Shown: positions 8,912-17,897 of the stretch, piece after piece
Numbering within the stretch: the first letter of the stretch is position 1
Layout of the letters: the number at the start of each line of letters is the position of its first letter
Source: Longimicrobiales bacterium
Lineage (GTDB): Bacteria > Gemmatimonadota > Gemmatimonadetes > Longimicrobiales > Gaopeijiaceae
Length of the DNA stretch: 64,000 bases
NCBI GenBank assembly: GCA_028284495.1
Contig: JANQRP010000004.1
Span: 62,001-126,000 of the forward strand
Reading direction: 5' to 3'
Notes under the pieces: generated by a model
What the model saw: the letters and a program-made list of their open reading frames with translations, nothing else
The model's database searches: none
Told to the model about the DNA's origin: nothing
Made by a program: the position numbers and the translations under genes

Positions 8912-10000
8912 ATGACCGCCCCCCGATCCGCCGAGTCGATCGACCCGCGACCCACCCGCGCGGCCCTGCTCGACTTCTTCGACCAGCGTGCACGCCCGCT
9001 GCCGTGGCGCGAGACCGACGACCCCTACGCGATCTGGGTGAGCGAGATCATGCTCCAGCAGACGCGGGTCGAGACGGTGATCCCCTACTGGCAGCGCTGG
9101 ATGGCACGCTTCCCGGACGTCGAGGCGCTCGCGTCCGCTCGCGAAGAGGAGGTGCTGAAGGCATGGGAGGGCCTGGGGTATTACTCCCGGGCCCGGAACC
9201 TTCGGAAGGGCGCCGCGGTGGTCCGTGAACGGTTCGGCGGAGAGGTCCCGTCGGATCCGGACCACCTGCGCGAGGTGCCCGGGATCGGCCCCTACACCGC
9301 GGGTGCCGTGGCGAGCATCGCGTTCGGCGTCGTGACGCCGGCGGTGGACGGGAACGTCCGTCGCGTGCTCTCCCGGCTCTTCGACGAGCCGAAGCCGACG
9401 GCGGCGTGGCTAAGGGACCGTGCGGGTGAGCTGGTCGACCCCGACCGTCCGGGCGACTTCAATCAGGCGCTGATGGAGCTCGGCGCGACGGTCTGCACGC
9501 CGACGTCCCCGCGCTGCACCGGCTGCCCGGTGGCGACGCGCTGTGCCGCGAGAACGGCCGGGACGCAGGAGGAGCGGCCGGCGCCGAAGAAGCGCGCTCC
9601 GGTCCCGCACCGACGAATCACGCTCGTGGCCGCGTGCCGTTCGACCGACGACGGGTGGCGGGTGGCGATGCGCAGGCGGCCCTTCGACGGCCTGCTCGGG
9701 GGGCTCTGGGAGTTCCCGGAGTGGGAGCACGATGCGGACCCGCCGCTGGCGGTCACCCTGCCGGAGGTGGAACACGCGTTCTCGCACTTCCGAGCGACGT
9801 ATCGGCCGTTCCTGGTGGTCGCCCGCGGTGCGGCCGAGGGGTGCGGCGCGGCCGAGCTTCACGGAACTGGCGAGGTGAGCACCGGGGAGCCGAGGTGGCT
9901 GCCGGCCCGGCAGATCGACGCCCTCGCACTCCCGGTCGCGCAGCGCCGGATCGCAGAGTCGGTGCTGGACTGGCTCGGCCGTCAGTCGGGGAGCCTGTAG
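8912..10000 (+). CDS. mutY: A/G-specific adenine DNA glycosylase MutY
   Basis: 362 residues. MutY removes adenine mispaired with 8-oxoguanine. The helix-hairpin-helix region VPGIGPYTAG (about 122-130) precedes catalytic Asp146 (AVDGNV), and the base-flipping acid Glu45 sits in SEIMLQQTRV. The 4Fe-4S loop has Cys195, Cys202, Cys205 and Cys211 with the standard C-X6-C-X2-C-X5-C spacing. The C-terminal third is the NUDIX-like 8-oxoG recognition domain (RRPFDGLLGGLWEFP). ATG at 8912 is chosen over a TTG 9 bases upstream. The 3' end overlaps the convergent lipoprotein gene by 19 bases. Confidence 0.97.
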   Translation: MTAPRSAESIDPRPTRAALLDFFDQRARPLPWRETDDPYAIWVSEIMLQQTRVETVIPYWQRWMARFPDVEALASAREEEVLKAWEGLGYYSRARNLRKGAAVVRERFGGEVPSDPDHLREVPGIGPYTAGAVASIAFGVVTPAVDGNVRRVLSRLFDEPKPTAAWLRDRAGELVDPDRPGDFNQALMELGATVCTPTSPRCTGCPVATRCAARTAGTQEERPAPKKRAPVPHRRITLVAACRSTDDGWRVAMRRRPFDGLLGGLWEFPEWEHDADPPLAVTLPEVEHAFSHFRATYRPFLVVARGAAEGCGAAELHGTGEVSTGEPRWLPARQIDALALPVAQRRIAESVLDWLGRQSGSL

Positions 10001-11208
10001 GCGACGATCGACTCGACGTCGAAGTCGTCGCGGAGGACACCCCAGAGAAGCCCGTCTTCGACCACGCGCAGAGAGAAGCGCCTCGGCACCTCGACGGCCT
10101 CCATACTGCCGCTCGAAGGTTCGACCACCAGCCACGTGATCCCGCCGGTCGCCGGAGCTGATTCGGGGGCGACCCAGAGCCGGCCGTCGTCGCCGCCGAC
10201 GATTCGTCCGAACGCCGGAAGGGTCTCGGGCCGGGGAGCCTCGGCGAGCTGATCGAGCACCCGCAGCGCCGACGCGGCCTCGTCGCCGAGGTTCGCGCGC
10301 AGGGTGACCGCGCGCGCGTCGACGCGCGCGCGCCAGGCGGACTCGGTGGTCGGGCGGGTCAGGGCGGGCGCCCGCAGGACGCGCCGCGCCGTGCCGTCCA
10401 GGTCGTACACGGTGAACTCCCAGCGGGCTGTGTGGCCCACCACCAGCCGGTGTCCCAGCAGTGCGTGGTGCGTGGTGTGTTGCACGACGGGAGCCGTGGA
10501 CGACGTGACCATGCCGCCGTCCACCTGCTGCGACACCATGTGCATCTCCGGGCCCGGCGCCTCGGCGATGACGCGCGTCGCGTGTCCCCGCTCGTCGAAG
10601 AGCGTGAAGCGCGCCGTCCGTCGGATCGGGGAGAGTTCATCGGTCGCCTCGTACTCGTCGGGCAGGTCGAAGGAAGCGCCCACCAGTCCCTCCGGCGTCC
10701 AGTGCAACTCGAGCGGTCGGCCCGCGGAGGCATCCAGCGCGAAGTCGTCGACGTACGCACCATCGCCGGCGAACCGCGTGACGCGTCGTGGGAGGAAGTC
10801 CAGCGCCAGGATCTCGTCGCCCGCTGCGGTCGCGTGCATGAGCGACCGGAACTCGCCCGGACCGTCGCCCTCGCGACCCACCGTGGCACGCAGCCGACCG
10901 TCGGCGCCGAACAGCAGCAGCTCGCTCTCCCCCCGGTTCGCGACGACGAGGTCGCCCCGAGCGGTGATCGCCAACGCGGACACCCGAAAGAGGCGCCAGG
11001 CATCGCCCGGTCCTTCGGAAGCGATCGATACCGCAGGGGTCGGATCCACGGGACGGGCGAGTGGCGGATCGACGAGCCCGAGTGTCGTGATCGCGATGCC
11101 CGCAGAGTCCTCCTGGGTCACCGCCTCCATCGGCTCGGTGGCCGGCTCGCTCGAGCACGCCGAGAGAGCGATCCACGCGACGCCCGCACACCACACTCGA
11201 TTCCGCAC
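9982..11208 (-). CDS. Six-bladed beta-propeller lipoprotein
   Basis: 408 residues from GTG at 11208, which has GAGGG about 8 bases upstream and opens directly onto a lipoprotein signal (VAWIALSACSS, Cys18). The mature protein shows repeated propeller strands such as ITARGDLVVANRGESELLLF and the GxxGDGPGEF motif (REGDGPGEF) typical of secreted 6-bladed propeller proteins of Gemmatimonadota and Bacteroidota. The ligand and role are unknown. Codons around 10309-10332 form a perfect CG-alternating palindrome. The gene diverges from the tricorn protease over a 140-base gap that should hold both promoters. Confidence 0.8.
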   Translation of the reverse strand: MRNRVWCAGVAWIALSACSSEPATEPMEAVTQEDSAGIAITTLGLVDPPLARPVDPTPAVSIASEGPGDAWRLFRVSALAITARGDLVVANRGESELLLFGADGRLRATVGREGDGPGEFRSLMHATAAGDEILALDFLPRRVTRFAGDGAYVDDFALDASAGRPLELHWTPEGLVGASFDLPDEYEATDELSPIRRTARFTLFDERGHATRVIAEAPGPEMHMVSQQVDGGMVTSSTAPVVQHTTHHALLGHRLVVGHTARWEFTVYDLDGTARRVLRAPALTRPTTESAWRARVDARAVTLRANLGDEAASALRVLDQLAEAPRPETLPAFGRIVGGDDGRLWVAPESAPATGGITWLVVEPSSGSMEAVEVPRRFSLRVVEDGLLWGVLRDDFDVESIVAYRLPD

Positions 11209-11348
11209 CCGGCCAGCCCTCGCTTCGGGGAGTCCACCCGTCCCGAAGTGGGACGCGACTGAGACGGGTGGAGTTGCCTGCACGCTTGCCGGAGGACGCA
11301 CTCGCGTGTAGCCGTGAACGTCCGACCCCGCACGTCACGGAGACTTCG

Positions 11349-14300
11349 ATGCCGACCAACCCGCTCCGCGCCCCTGCCGCCGTCGCGGCGCTCGCACTCG
11401 TCCACCTGGTGATCCCGGGTGGGCTCGCCACGCCGCTGTCCGCGCAGGGCGCCCCCTCTCTCTACGAGCCCGGCATCTCGCCCGACGGATCCCAGATCGC
11501 CTTCGTGTCCGGCGGCGACATCTGGACGGTCGCCGCGGAGGGTGGCGCGGCGCGGCTTCTGGTCGCGCATTCCGCGCACGAGTCGCGTCCGCTGTACTCG
11601 CCCGACGGCCGGCACCTCGCGTTCAACTCCGATCGGAACGGAGGGACCGACGTCTTCGTCATGGATCTCGGCAGCGGGAACGTGCGGCGGGTGACGAACG
11701 ACTCCGGGTCCGAGGAGCTGAACGGATGGTCCCCGGACGGCGAGTGGATCTACTTCAGCTCGAGTGCCGAGGACGTGGCGGGCACGCACGACGTCTTTCG
11801 GGTCCGTGCGAGCGGCGGCACGCCGATGGTCGTGGCGGGCGACACCTACGAGGGCGAGTACTTCTCGGCCCCGGGCCCGGACGGGATGCTCGCGATCTCG
11901 ACGCGCGGTGATCAGGCGCGAAGCCAGTGGTGGCGAAACGGCCACTCGCACATGGACGAGTCCGAGATCTGGATCGTGAACGAGGCGACCACGGAGGGGG
12001 GCGTGCCGAGCTATCGCCAGGTCGCGACGGGTGGTAAGAACATGTGGCCGATGTGGCTCAGCAACGCGGATGATCGTGCCCTCGCGTTCATGTCGGACCG
12101 GTCGGGAGCCGAGAACATCTGGGTGACGCTGGTGGACCCGGAGGGGACCTTCTCGACGAGCAGTCGTCTCGTGCAGCTCACGAACTTCGATGATGGCCGG
12201 GTGCTCTTCCCGAGCGTCACGGCGGGCGGCTACACGATCGCCTTCGAGCGGGACTTCGGGATCTGGACCGTCGACTTCGAGCAGGGCGCCACCCCCCGAC
12301 GCCTCGACGTCACCCTCATGGGTGCCATCGAGGGCCCCACCCCCGAGGCCGACGAGCAGGACTCCGGCTGGGGCTCGATCGCCGTGTCGCCCGACGGCGA
12401 GAAGTGGGCATTCGCCGCTGGCGGCGACGTATGGGCGGCCTCGACGTCCGACGAAGTCCCGGCGACCCGGGTCACCGACACCCCCGCCGAGGAGGGGGGC
12501 ATCGTCTGGACGCCCGACTCGAACGGGATCGTATATGCGTCGTGGAGGAGCGGCACCGAGAAGCTCTACCACTACGACTTCACCACGAGCAGAGAGCGGC
12601 AGCTCACGACGGGCGACGCGCGGGACGGCGTCGGCGACTTCTCGCCCGACGGGCGGTGGCTGGCGTACGCGCGCCAGCTTCACGACGAGCGCGAGCTCCG
12701 AGTGATCGAGTGGGCGACCGGCGAGGACCGGATGCTCGTTCAGGATGTCGCGGGCGGCGGGACCTGGTCCCCCGACTCTCGCTGGATCGCGTACGGTGCT
12801 GAAACCGACGAGTTCAGTAACGTGAAGGTCGTTCCGGTCGAGGGCGGCGAAGCGCGCCAGGTCAGCTTCCTCGCGAGTTCGAACTTCGGGTCGGTCCAGT
12901 GGAGCGCCGACGGGTCCTTCATCGTCTATCGCACGAGCCAGCGCACGGAGCCGGGTGAGCTGATCAAGGTCGATCTGGTACCGGCGCCGCCGACCTTCGA
13001 CGAAGACACGTTCCGGGAGCTCTTCAACGAGCCCGACCCGGAGGACGAGCCTGGAGACGATCCGGACGAGCAGGCCGATCGGTCGACCGCGGGCCCGGGT
13101 GAGCCCGTCGATGCGCCGGACGCCGTCGAGATCGAGTGGGACGGTATCCGGCGCCGGGGCGGTGTGGTGCCGACCAACTTCTCGGTGGGCTCGATCCTGC
13201 TCCACCCCGACGGCGAGTCGGGTGTCGTGACCGGAGAGGGCGGGATGCGTCGGGTGACCTTCGGCGCGAACGGGGACGTCGAGTTCGAGAGCATCGACGT
13301 CGCCGGCAACCCCATCGCCTTCTCGGAGAACGGGCGCCAGCTGTACACGAGCCGCGGGGGGCAGCTCCGGGTCGTCGCGTGGCCGTCCGGGAACGAGCGG
13401 ACCGTCTCGACCACGGTCGAGGTCGTGGACGACTTCGAGCGCACGAAGGTCGCCGCCTTCGAACAGGGCTGGGGCGAGATGCGGGACGGATTCTACGACC
13501 CCGACTTCCACGGCACCGACTGGGACGCCGTGCGGGACGAGTTCCGGTCGCAGATGGAGGGCGCGCGAACTCGCGCGGAGTTCGGCCGACTGATGGACAT
13601 GATGCTGGGCGAACTCGACGCGTCGCACCTCGGGCACTCGGGTCGGACCGGACCGCCCCAGGGCGGCGACGGCCATTCCACCGCCCGCCTCGGTCTCAGG
13701 TTCGATCGCATCGCCTATGAGAACGACGGCCGCTTCGTGGTGAGCGAAGTAGTCGCGCTCGGGCCGGCGGACGTATCGGGCGACGTCGCGGTCGGCGACG
13801 AGATCGTCTACGTGGGCGATACCGCGCTCGACGGCGCGACAGATCTGAATCTGCTGCTACGGGACGCGCAGGGAGAGCAGGTGGTGCTCGGTGTGTCGAC
13901 CGACGGCGCCGCGCCGCGCAACGTCGAGGTGCTCGCCACGTCCTCGGGAGCCGAGGGACAGCTCCGGTACCGGAACTGGGTCGAGAGTCGCCGGGCGTAC
14001 GTCGCGGAGATCAGCGACGGGCGCGTCGGCTACGTCCACATCCCGTCGATGTCGGAGGGCTCGCTCACGCAGTTCATCCGTGACCTCGATCAGGAGAACC
14101 ACGCACGCGACGGCGTCGTGATCGACGTCCGGGACAACAACGGCGGCTTCGTGAACGTGTACGCGATCGACGTCCTGGCGAGGCGGAACTACTTCACGAT
14201 GGAGTCACGCGGCAGCGACGTTCGCGCGCCCTCGCGGGTGCGTCTCGGGCAGCGCGCCCTGCTGGCTCCCACGGTTCTCGTGACCAATCAGAACACACTC

Positions 14301-14591
14301 TCGGACGGAGAGGACTTCACCGAGGGGTACCGCGAACTGGGCCTGGGGAGCGTGGTCGGAGAACCGACGGCGGGGTGGATCATCTTCACGGGCAGCCGGG
14401 GGCTGGTGGACGGCACGAGCGTGCGGATGCCGAGCACCTTCATCCGTGACAACCGAGGCCAGAACATGGAGCTCAATCCCCGTCCGGTGGACGTGGAGGT
14501 CGAGCGTCCCGCGGGAGAGTCCTACCTCGGGGTCGACAGCCAGCTGGACGCCGCCGTCCGGACGCTGCTGGAGCAGATCGACGGGAGGTAG
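11349..14591 (+). CDS. Tricorn-type S41 peptidase, secreted
   Basis: 1080 residues. A signal peptide ends near LSAQG, then come WD40-like PD40 repeats (SPDGSQIAFVS, SPDGRHLAFNSD, SPDGEWIYFSS and others) building two propellers to about residue 690. After these follow the tricorn helical domain with DASHLGHSG (His760), a PDZ-like domain (about 790-870) and the S41 catalytic core with nucleophile Ser985 in NQNTLSDGED. Tricorn-like enzymes degrade peptides. An acidic Pro/Asp/Glu linker occurs around 560-600. ATG at 11349 has GGAGA 8 bases upstream. It ends 18 bases from the convergent ArsR gene. Confidence 0.93.
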   Translation: MPTNPLRAPAAVAALALVHLVIPGGLATPLSAQGAPSLYEPGISPDGSQIAFVSGGDIWTVAAEGGAARLLVAHSAHESRPLYSPDGRHLAFNSDRNGGTDVFVMDLGSGNVRRVTNDSGSEELNGWSPDGEWIYFSSSAEDVAGTHDVFRVRASGGTPMVVAGDTYEGEYFSAPGPDGMLAISTRGDQARSQWWRNGHSHMDESEIWIVNEATTEGGVPSYRQVATGGKNMWPMWLSNADDRALAFMSDRSGAENIWVTLVDPEGTFSTSSRLVQLTNFDDGRVLFPSVTAGGYTIAFERDFGIWTVDFEQGATPRRLDVTLMGAIEGPTPEADEQDSGWGSIAVSPDGEKWAFAAGGDVWAASTSDEVPATRVTDTPAEEGGIVWTPDSNGIVYASWRSGTEKLYHYDFTTSRERQLTTGDARDGVGDFSPDGRWLAYARQLHDERELRVIEWATGEDRMLVQDVAGGGTWSPDSRWIAYGAETDEFSNVKVVPVEGGEARQVSFLASSNFGSVQWSADGSFIVYRTSQRTEPGELIKVDLVPAPPTFDEDTFRELFNEPDPEDEPGDDPDEQADRSTAGPGEPVDAPDAVEIEWDGIRRRGGVVPTNFSVGSILLHPDGESGVVTGEGGMRRVTFGANGDVEFESIDVAGNPIAFSENGRQLYTSRGGQLRVVAWPSGNERTVSTTVEVVDDFERTKVAAFEQGWGEMRDGFYDPDFHGTDWDAVRDEFRSQMEGARTRAEFGRLMDMMLGELDASHLGHSGRTGPPQGGDGHSTARLGLRFDRIAYENDGRFVVSEVVALGPADVSGDVAVGDEIVYVGDTALDGATDLNLLLRDAQGEQVVLGVSTDGAAPRNVEVLATSSGAEGQLRYRNWVESRRAYVAEISDGRVGYVHIPSMSEGSLTQFIRDLDQENHARDGVVIDVRDNNGGFVNVYAIDVLARRNYFTMESRGSDVRAPSRVRLGQRALLAPTVLVTNQNTLSDGEDFTEGYRELGLGSVVGEPTAGWIIFTGSRGLVDGTSVRMPSTFIRDNRGQNMELNPRPVDVEVERPAGESYLGVDSQLDAAVRTLLEQIDGR

Positions 14592-14609
14592 GTGGACGAA
14601 GGCCGAGTC

Positions 14610-15041
14610 TCAGCCTTCATCCGCCGCCCCGTCGTCCCCCCCGGGCTCCCGAATCGCGTTTCTGAGAGTCGCGTAGCCGAGCTCGGCCCACGGCGCGCGA
14701 CCACGCCCACCCAGTGGCTGGGCGATCCCCCGCGCGAGCCACGCGACGACCTCCTGCAGCGCCTGCGGTCTCGACGAGTAGAGTCGGTTCCGGCCCTCCT
14801 CCTCGATGTCCACCAGTTCGGCATCGGACAGCACGCGGAGGTGCCGCGTGGTGGTCGGCCAGGAGTGCCTGAATCGATCAGCGATTTCGCCCGCGGTCAT
14901 CCGTCCGCCGCGTGCGTGGAGCGTGGTCAGCATTCGACGGCGGGCCGGATGGGCGAGGGCGCCGAAGACGCGGTCCAGCGTCTCCGGCGACACGAACGGA
15001 GCGCCCGCTTCGCTTCGGGTCGAGTCAGAGCGCCTCGACAT
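14610..15041 (-). CDS. ArsR-family winged-helix transcriptional regulator
   Basis: 143 residues. The winged helix runs from about residue 20 to 95: RVFGALAHPARRRMLTTL, then the recognition helix region RHSWPTTTRHLRVLSDAELV and the wing EEEGRNRLYSS. There is no cysteine pair for metal sensing, so the signal is probably not a metal. The ATG at 15041 lies inside the end of the upstream gene, so the two are translationally coupled. It probably binds the inverted repeat at 15362-15385 and represses its own operon. Confidence 0.88.
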   Translation of the reverse strand: MSRRSDSTRSEAGAPFVSPETLDRVFGALAHPARRRMLTTLHARGGRMTAGEIADRFRHSWPTTTRHLRVLSDAELVDIEEEGRNRLYSSRPQALQEVVAWLARGIAQPLGGRGRAPWAELGYATLRNAIREPGGDDGAADEG

Positions 15042-15327
15042 TCCAGAATTCCATGTCCTCGCACAGCGCACCCATCGGCTCCCAGTGGCGCATCACCTCG
15101 ACCGACTCGTGTGCCGCCTCGACGGCGTCGCGACTCGCCCACGAGAACGACTCGAGGTAGGCGCGGTTCCCCGCCCCGTCGGACGCCCGCTGGATCCTCG
15201 CGGGATCCGCCGTGGTGAATCCGCAGTTCGAGAGGACCTGCCAGTGGGTCATCAGCAGGCGCTCGAACTCCTCCTCGTGGCCCCGTTTCACGCGGTACCG
15301 ACAGACGGTATCGATCGGATTCGACAT
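15025..15327 (-). CDS. Small dimeric alpha/beta-barrel-like protein
   Basis: 100 residues from ATG at 15327, which has a perfect AGGAGG 7 bases upstream. The pattern YRVKRGHEEEFERLLMTHW then YLESFSWASRDAVEAAH and VMRHWEPMGALCEDMEFW suits the ferredoxin-like dimeric barrel fold of ABM/EthD-like proteins. I cannot name a substrate. It is co-transcribed with the ArsR regulator that follows and overlaps it by 17 bases, so it is probably the gene that regulator controls. Confidence 0.7.
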   Translation of the reverse strand: MSNPIDTVCRYRVKRGHEEEFERLLMTHWQVLSNCGFTTADPARIQRASDGAGNRAYLESFSWASRDAVEAAHESVEVMRHWEPMGALCEDMEFWNVEAL

Positions 15328-15361
15328 GTCTCGCCTCCTGTGGAGTGGATTGTGACAATCG

Positions 15362-15391
15362 ACATTTAGCATTATGGCTAAATGTTCGCAA
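15362..15391 (-). promoter_or_regulatory. Promoter and ArsR-type operator of the ABM-like/arsR operon
   Basis: A perfect 9-base inverted repeat, ACATTTAGC and GCTAAATGT with a 6-base spacer (15362-15385), is strikingly AT-rich for this genome. On the minus strand a -35 like TTGCGA (15391-15386) and a -10 like TAAATG (15368-15363) are 17 bases apart, so the repeat covers the spacer and -10. A bound dimer would block RNA polymerase. A second short repeat, GATTG and CAATC, lies at 15348-15360. The start codon follows with a 29-base leader. Confidence 0.75.
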
Positions 15392-15444
15392 GCGCGTTTC
15401 TCGCGGGCATCTCGGATCGTGAAGGAGGGCGGAGGGGCCGGACG

Positions 15445-16065
15445 TCAGCGCCGCGGCGGCCAGGTCAGCAGCGACCGCTGATCGAAGGTCTGATTGAGCG
15501 CTCCGTAGCGATCCATGATGAGGGCGGTCTGAGCCTCGATCCGGGCCCCCGCGGTCTGACAGTCGGGTGCGCGTTCGGCCAGGATCGTCCGGTGCAGGTC
15601 GCGAACCGCGTCGAGCGCGTACTCGCGGTGCGTGAGTTCGTGTTCACGCAGCTGGCGCACGAACTCGTCCCAGTATTCCTGGAGCTCCGGGTTGGCGCCG
15701 GCCCGCTGTCGCCAGTCGGGCATGGTGATCTCGGTGCTCATCCGGATCTCGAGGCTTCCGATGCGGCACCCCTCCTCGGAGCGCGTCCACTCGGTGTCCC
15801 ACGAGAGATTCCAGCTGTGCACACCGGCCACGATCCGGTTGTTCAGCGCCGGTCCGCGCTCGTTGAGCGAGTCCCAGATCTCGGGGACGGTCCTTCCGAA
15901 CACCGCGTAGGTGGATTCCTCGACGTCCACGACCACACCGTCCGGCACGAGTAGCTGAACCTACTCCTGGACACCGGCCGAGGCACAACCGCCCAGCAGG
16001 GCGGCGACGAGGAGCACACCCGGGCGGGTGGAGCGAGCCAGGCGGGTGGAGCGAGAAGGAGGCAC
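15445..16065 (-). pseudogene. DUF922 secreted metalloprotease lipoprotein, interrupted by in-frame TAG
   Basis: Reading from GTG at 16065, 3 bases after the ATPase stop, gives a lipoprotein signal peptide (GVLLVAALLGGCASAG) that reaches a TAG at codon 35 (15963-15961). The same frame then continues without stop for 171 more codons through a DUF922 domain containing the zinc motif HELTH. An intact gene would give about 205 residues, a normal secreted DUF922 protein. Either the gene is inactivated by one nonsense change, or translation restarts at GTG 15948 to give a cytosolic 167-residue protein, or the base is a sequencing error. An 18-base tandem duplication encoding RSTRLA/RSTRPG sits in the signal peptide. 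Confidence 0.75.
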
Positions 16066-16068
16066 GCC

Positions 16069-17607
16069 TCAGCCCAGTTCGAGACCGCCGAAGGAATCGA
16101 ATCCGCCACCGCCCGGGCCGTACGTTCCGCCGCCGGTCGGGCCCTCGCCGTGACGCGTCCGGCGGTACCCGCCGCCGCTCGAGCGGGACACCCGCTTCTC
16201 TGCCACCAGCGCCTCGAGCACCAGTTCGCACGCCGCCACGGTGAGTCCTTCGGCATCCCGGGTCGCATCGTCGCCGCCGTCTCCACCCGCGCTCGGGGTC
16301 GAGCCGTTCACGGCGGCGAGCCCCGTGGCTTCGACCAGTTCGAGAAGGCCCGGCACGAGTTCGAATCCCTTGAGACATGCTGCGGCCGCGGAGTCCTCGC
16401 CGAGCTGGAGCGCGCCGCCGTTCTCGAAGTACTCGACGATCTCCTCGACGTCGGCGCCGCCCGCCCGCTCCTCGAAGGTGGCGTGAGCCGCACCGGCGAT
16501 GAGCTCACGGGCGATCTTGTCGTGGCCGTGGAGCTCTCCCTCGTACTCGAGTTCCATCTTCCCGGTGATCGCCGGAAGCGAGGCATACACGTCCGAGATC
16601 CTGGGCACGGCCCGCTCCTCGCCAAGCACCACGGCACGCCGCTCGGCGTTCGACACGACGCTTTCCAGGACGGTGATCGGCATGCGCTGGCTGACGCCGG
16701 ACCTCTGGTCCACCCGCTTGTCCTCGCGTGCGAGGAACGCGATCCGCTCGATGACCTCCTCGACCACCTCGGGTACGACGACCTCCGGGCCGCTCCGCTC
16801 GGTCCATGCCTCCTGGCGCGTCACGCGGATGCCGACGTCGAGATCGGCGGGGTAGTGTGTCCGGATCTCGGAGCCGATCCGGTCCTTGAGTGGCGTGATG
16901 ATCTTTCCGCGCGCCGTGTAGTCCTCGGGGTTGGCGGTGAAGACCATGAGCACGTCGAGCGGGAGCCGGATCGGATAGCCCTTCACCTGCACGTCCCCCT
17001 CCTGGAGGACGTTGAACAGTCCGACCTGGATCTTGCCGGAGAGGTCCGGGATCTCGTTGATCGCGAACACCCCGCGGTTGGCCCGCGGAAGGAGCCCGAA
17101 GTGGATGGTCAGCTCGTCGGCCAGGATGTGGCCGCCGCGCGCCGCCTTGATCGGATCCACGTCGCCGATGATGTCGGCGATCGTGACGTCCGGCGTGGCG
17201 AGCTTCTCGACGAAGCGCTGGTCGCGGGGCACCCAGGCGACCTTCGCGTCCTCCCCCTCGTTCCTCAGGACCTGGCGGCCGTACTTGGAGATCGGCGCGA
17301 GGGGATCGTCGTTGATCTCGCTTCCAGCGAGGATCGGTACCTCGTCGTCGAGGAGGTTGGCGATCTGGCGGAGAATCCGGCTCTTGGCCTGACCTCGCAG
17401 CCCCAGGAGGATGAAGTCGTGGCGCGAGAGCAACGCGTTCACGATCTGCGGGACCACGGTGTCCTCGTAGCCGTGCACGCCCTGGAAGATCGGCTCCCCC
17501 GCACGTAGCCGTTCGAGGAGGTTGGTCCGGATCTCCTCCTTCACCGGACGGGACGTCCAGCCAGAAGCCCTGAGGTCACCGACGGTCCCGGGACGCGATT
17601 CCGACAT
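16069..17607 (-). CDS. AAA+ ATPase of the MoxR/magnesium-chelatase type
   Basis: 512 residues. The Walker A-like loop is GLRGQAKS (69-76), and the Walker B region is [12 protein letters not shown] (about 179-190); a second acidic element [11 protein letters not shown] precedes it. The GNVDPIK-like segment ([13 protein letters not shown]) and the [18 protein letters not shown] sensor region match chelatase-I-like ATPases. The C-terminal 110 residues are Gly-rich and low complexity. These ATPases work with VWA proteins such as the one at 7495-8802 to remodel or insert cofactors into targets. The gene heads a two-gene unit with the broken DUF922 gene. Confidence 0.87.
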   Translation of the reverse strand: MSESRPGTVGDLRASGWTSRPVKEEIRTNLLERLRAGEPIFQGVHGYEDTVVPQIVNALLSRHDFILLGLRGQAKSRILRQIANLLDDEVPILAGSEINDDPLAPISKYGRQVLRNEGEDAKVAWVPRDQRFVEKLATPDVTIADIIGDVDPIKAARGGHILADELTIHFGLLPRANRGVFAINEIPDLSGKIQVGLFNVLQEGDVQVKGYPIRLPLDVLMVFTANPEDYTARGKIITPLKDRIGSEIRTHYPADLDVGIRVTRQEAWTERSGPEVVVPEVVEEVIERIAFLAREDKRVDQRSGVSQRMPITVLESVVSNAERRAVVLGEERAVPRISDVYASLPAITGKMELEYEGELHGHDKIARELIAGAAHATFEERAGGADVEEIVEYFENGGALQLGEDSAAAACLKGFELVPGLLELVEATGLAAVNGSTPSAGGDGGDDATRDAEGLTVAACELVLEALVAEKRVSRSSGGGYRRTRHGEGPTGGGTYGPGGGGFDSFGGLELG

Positions 17608-17897
17608 CTGGCTCCGCTGCGTTGAGGCGGGGTCGGCCTGGTCCGGCTACCCTGCCGCGATGAGCCCGCACCGCGCGGGCACGGGTTATCTTTGTGGTCG
17701 AGGCGCCACGAACCGGGCGGCCAGCCAGCCGCCCGACGCGCGCACCGGCCGCACGAATCGGCCACACGAATCGGCCACACGAAATGGCGAAGGGCCCGTA
17801 CCCCCGCGGAGGGGAACGGGGTCCTGCGTCGACCAGACCCACCGATCCATCCCACCGGCCGCCACGTCGCGTGGCCGCGAGCACAGCAGGAGCGCGG
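17608..17897. other. Intergenic region with a short tandem repeat
   Basis: This 290-base divergent gap between the ATPase and ETF-QO genes holds no gene that I can support. From 17753 a 13-base unit ACGAATCGGCCAC occurs twice in tandem and then a partial third copy (ACGAAATGGC). It could be slippage or a binding site; promoters for both genes should lie here but no strong -10 stands out. Confidence 0.4.

Noticed and set aside
11118..13676. 852-codon minus-strand frame under the tricorn gene
   Set aside because: Arg/His/Val-rich antisense shadow without any domain signal, while the plus strand carries PD40 repeats and an S41 active site.
15961..15963. TAG in the DUF922 gene as a pyrrolysine codon
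   Set aside because: No pyrrolysine genes are seen, the family is not a methylamine methyltransferase, and the stop sits in a linker just after the signal peptide, where a nonsense change is simpler.
17753..17790. 13-base tandem repeat as a CRISPR-like array
   Set aside because: Only about 2.5 head-to-tail copies and no spacers.
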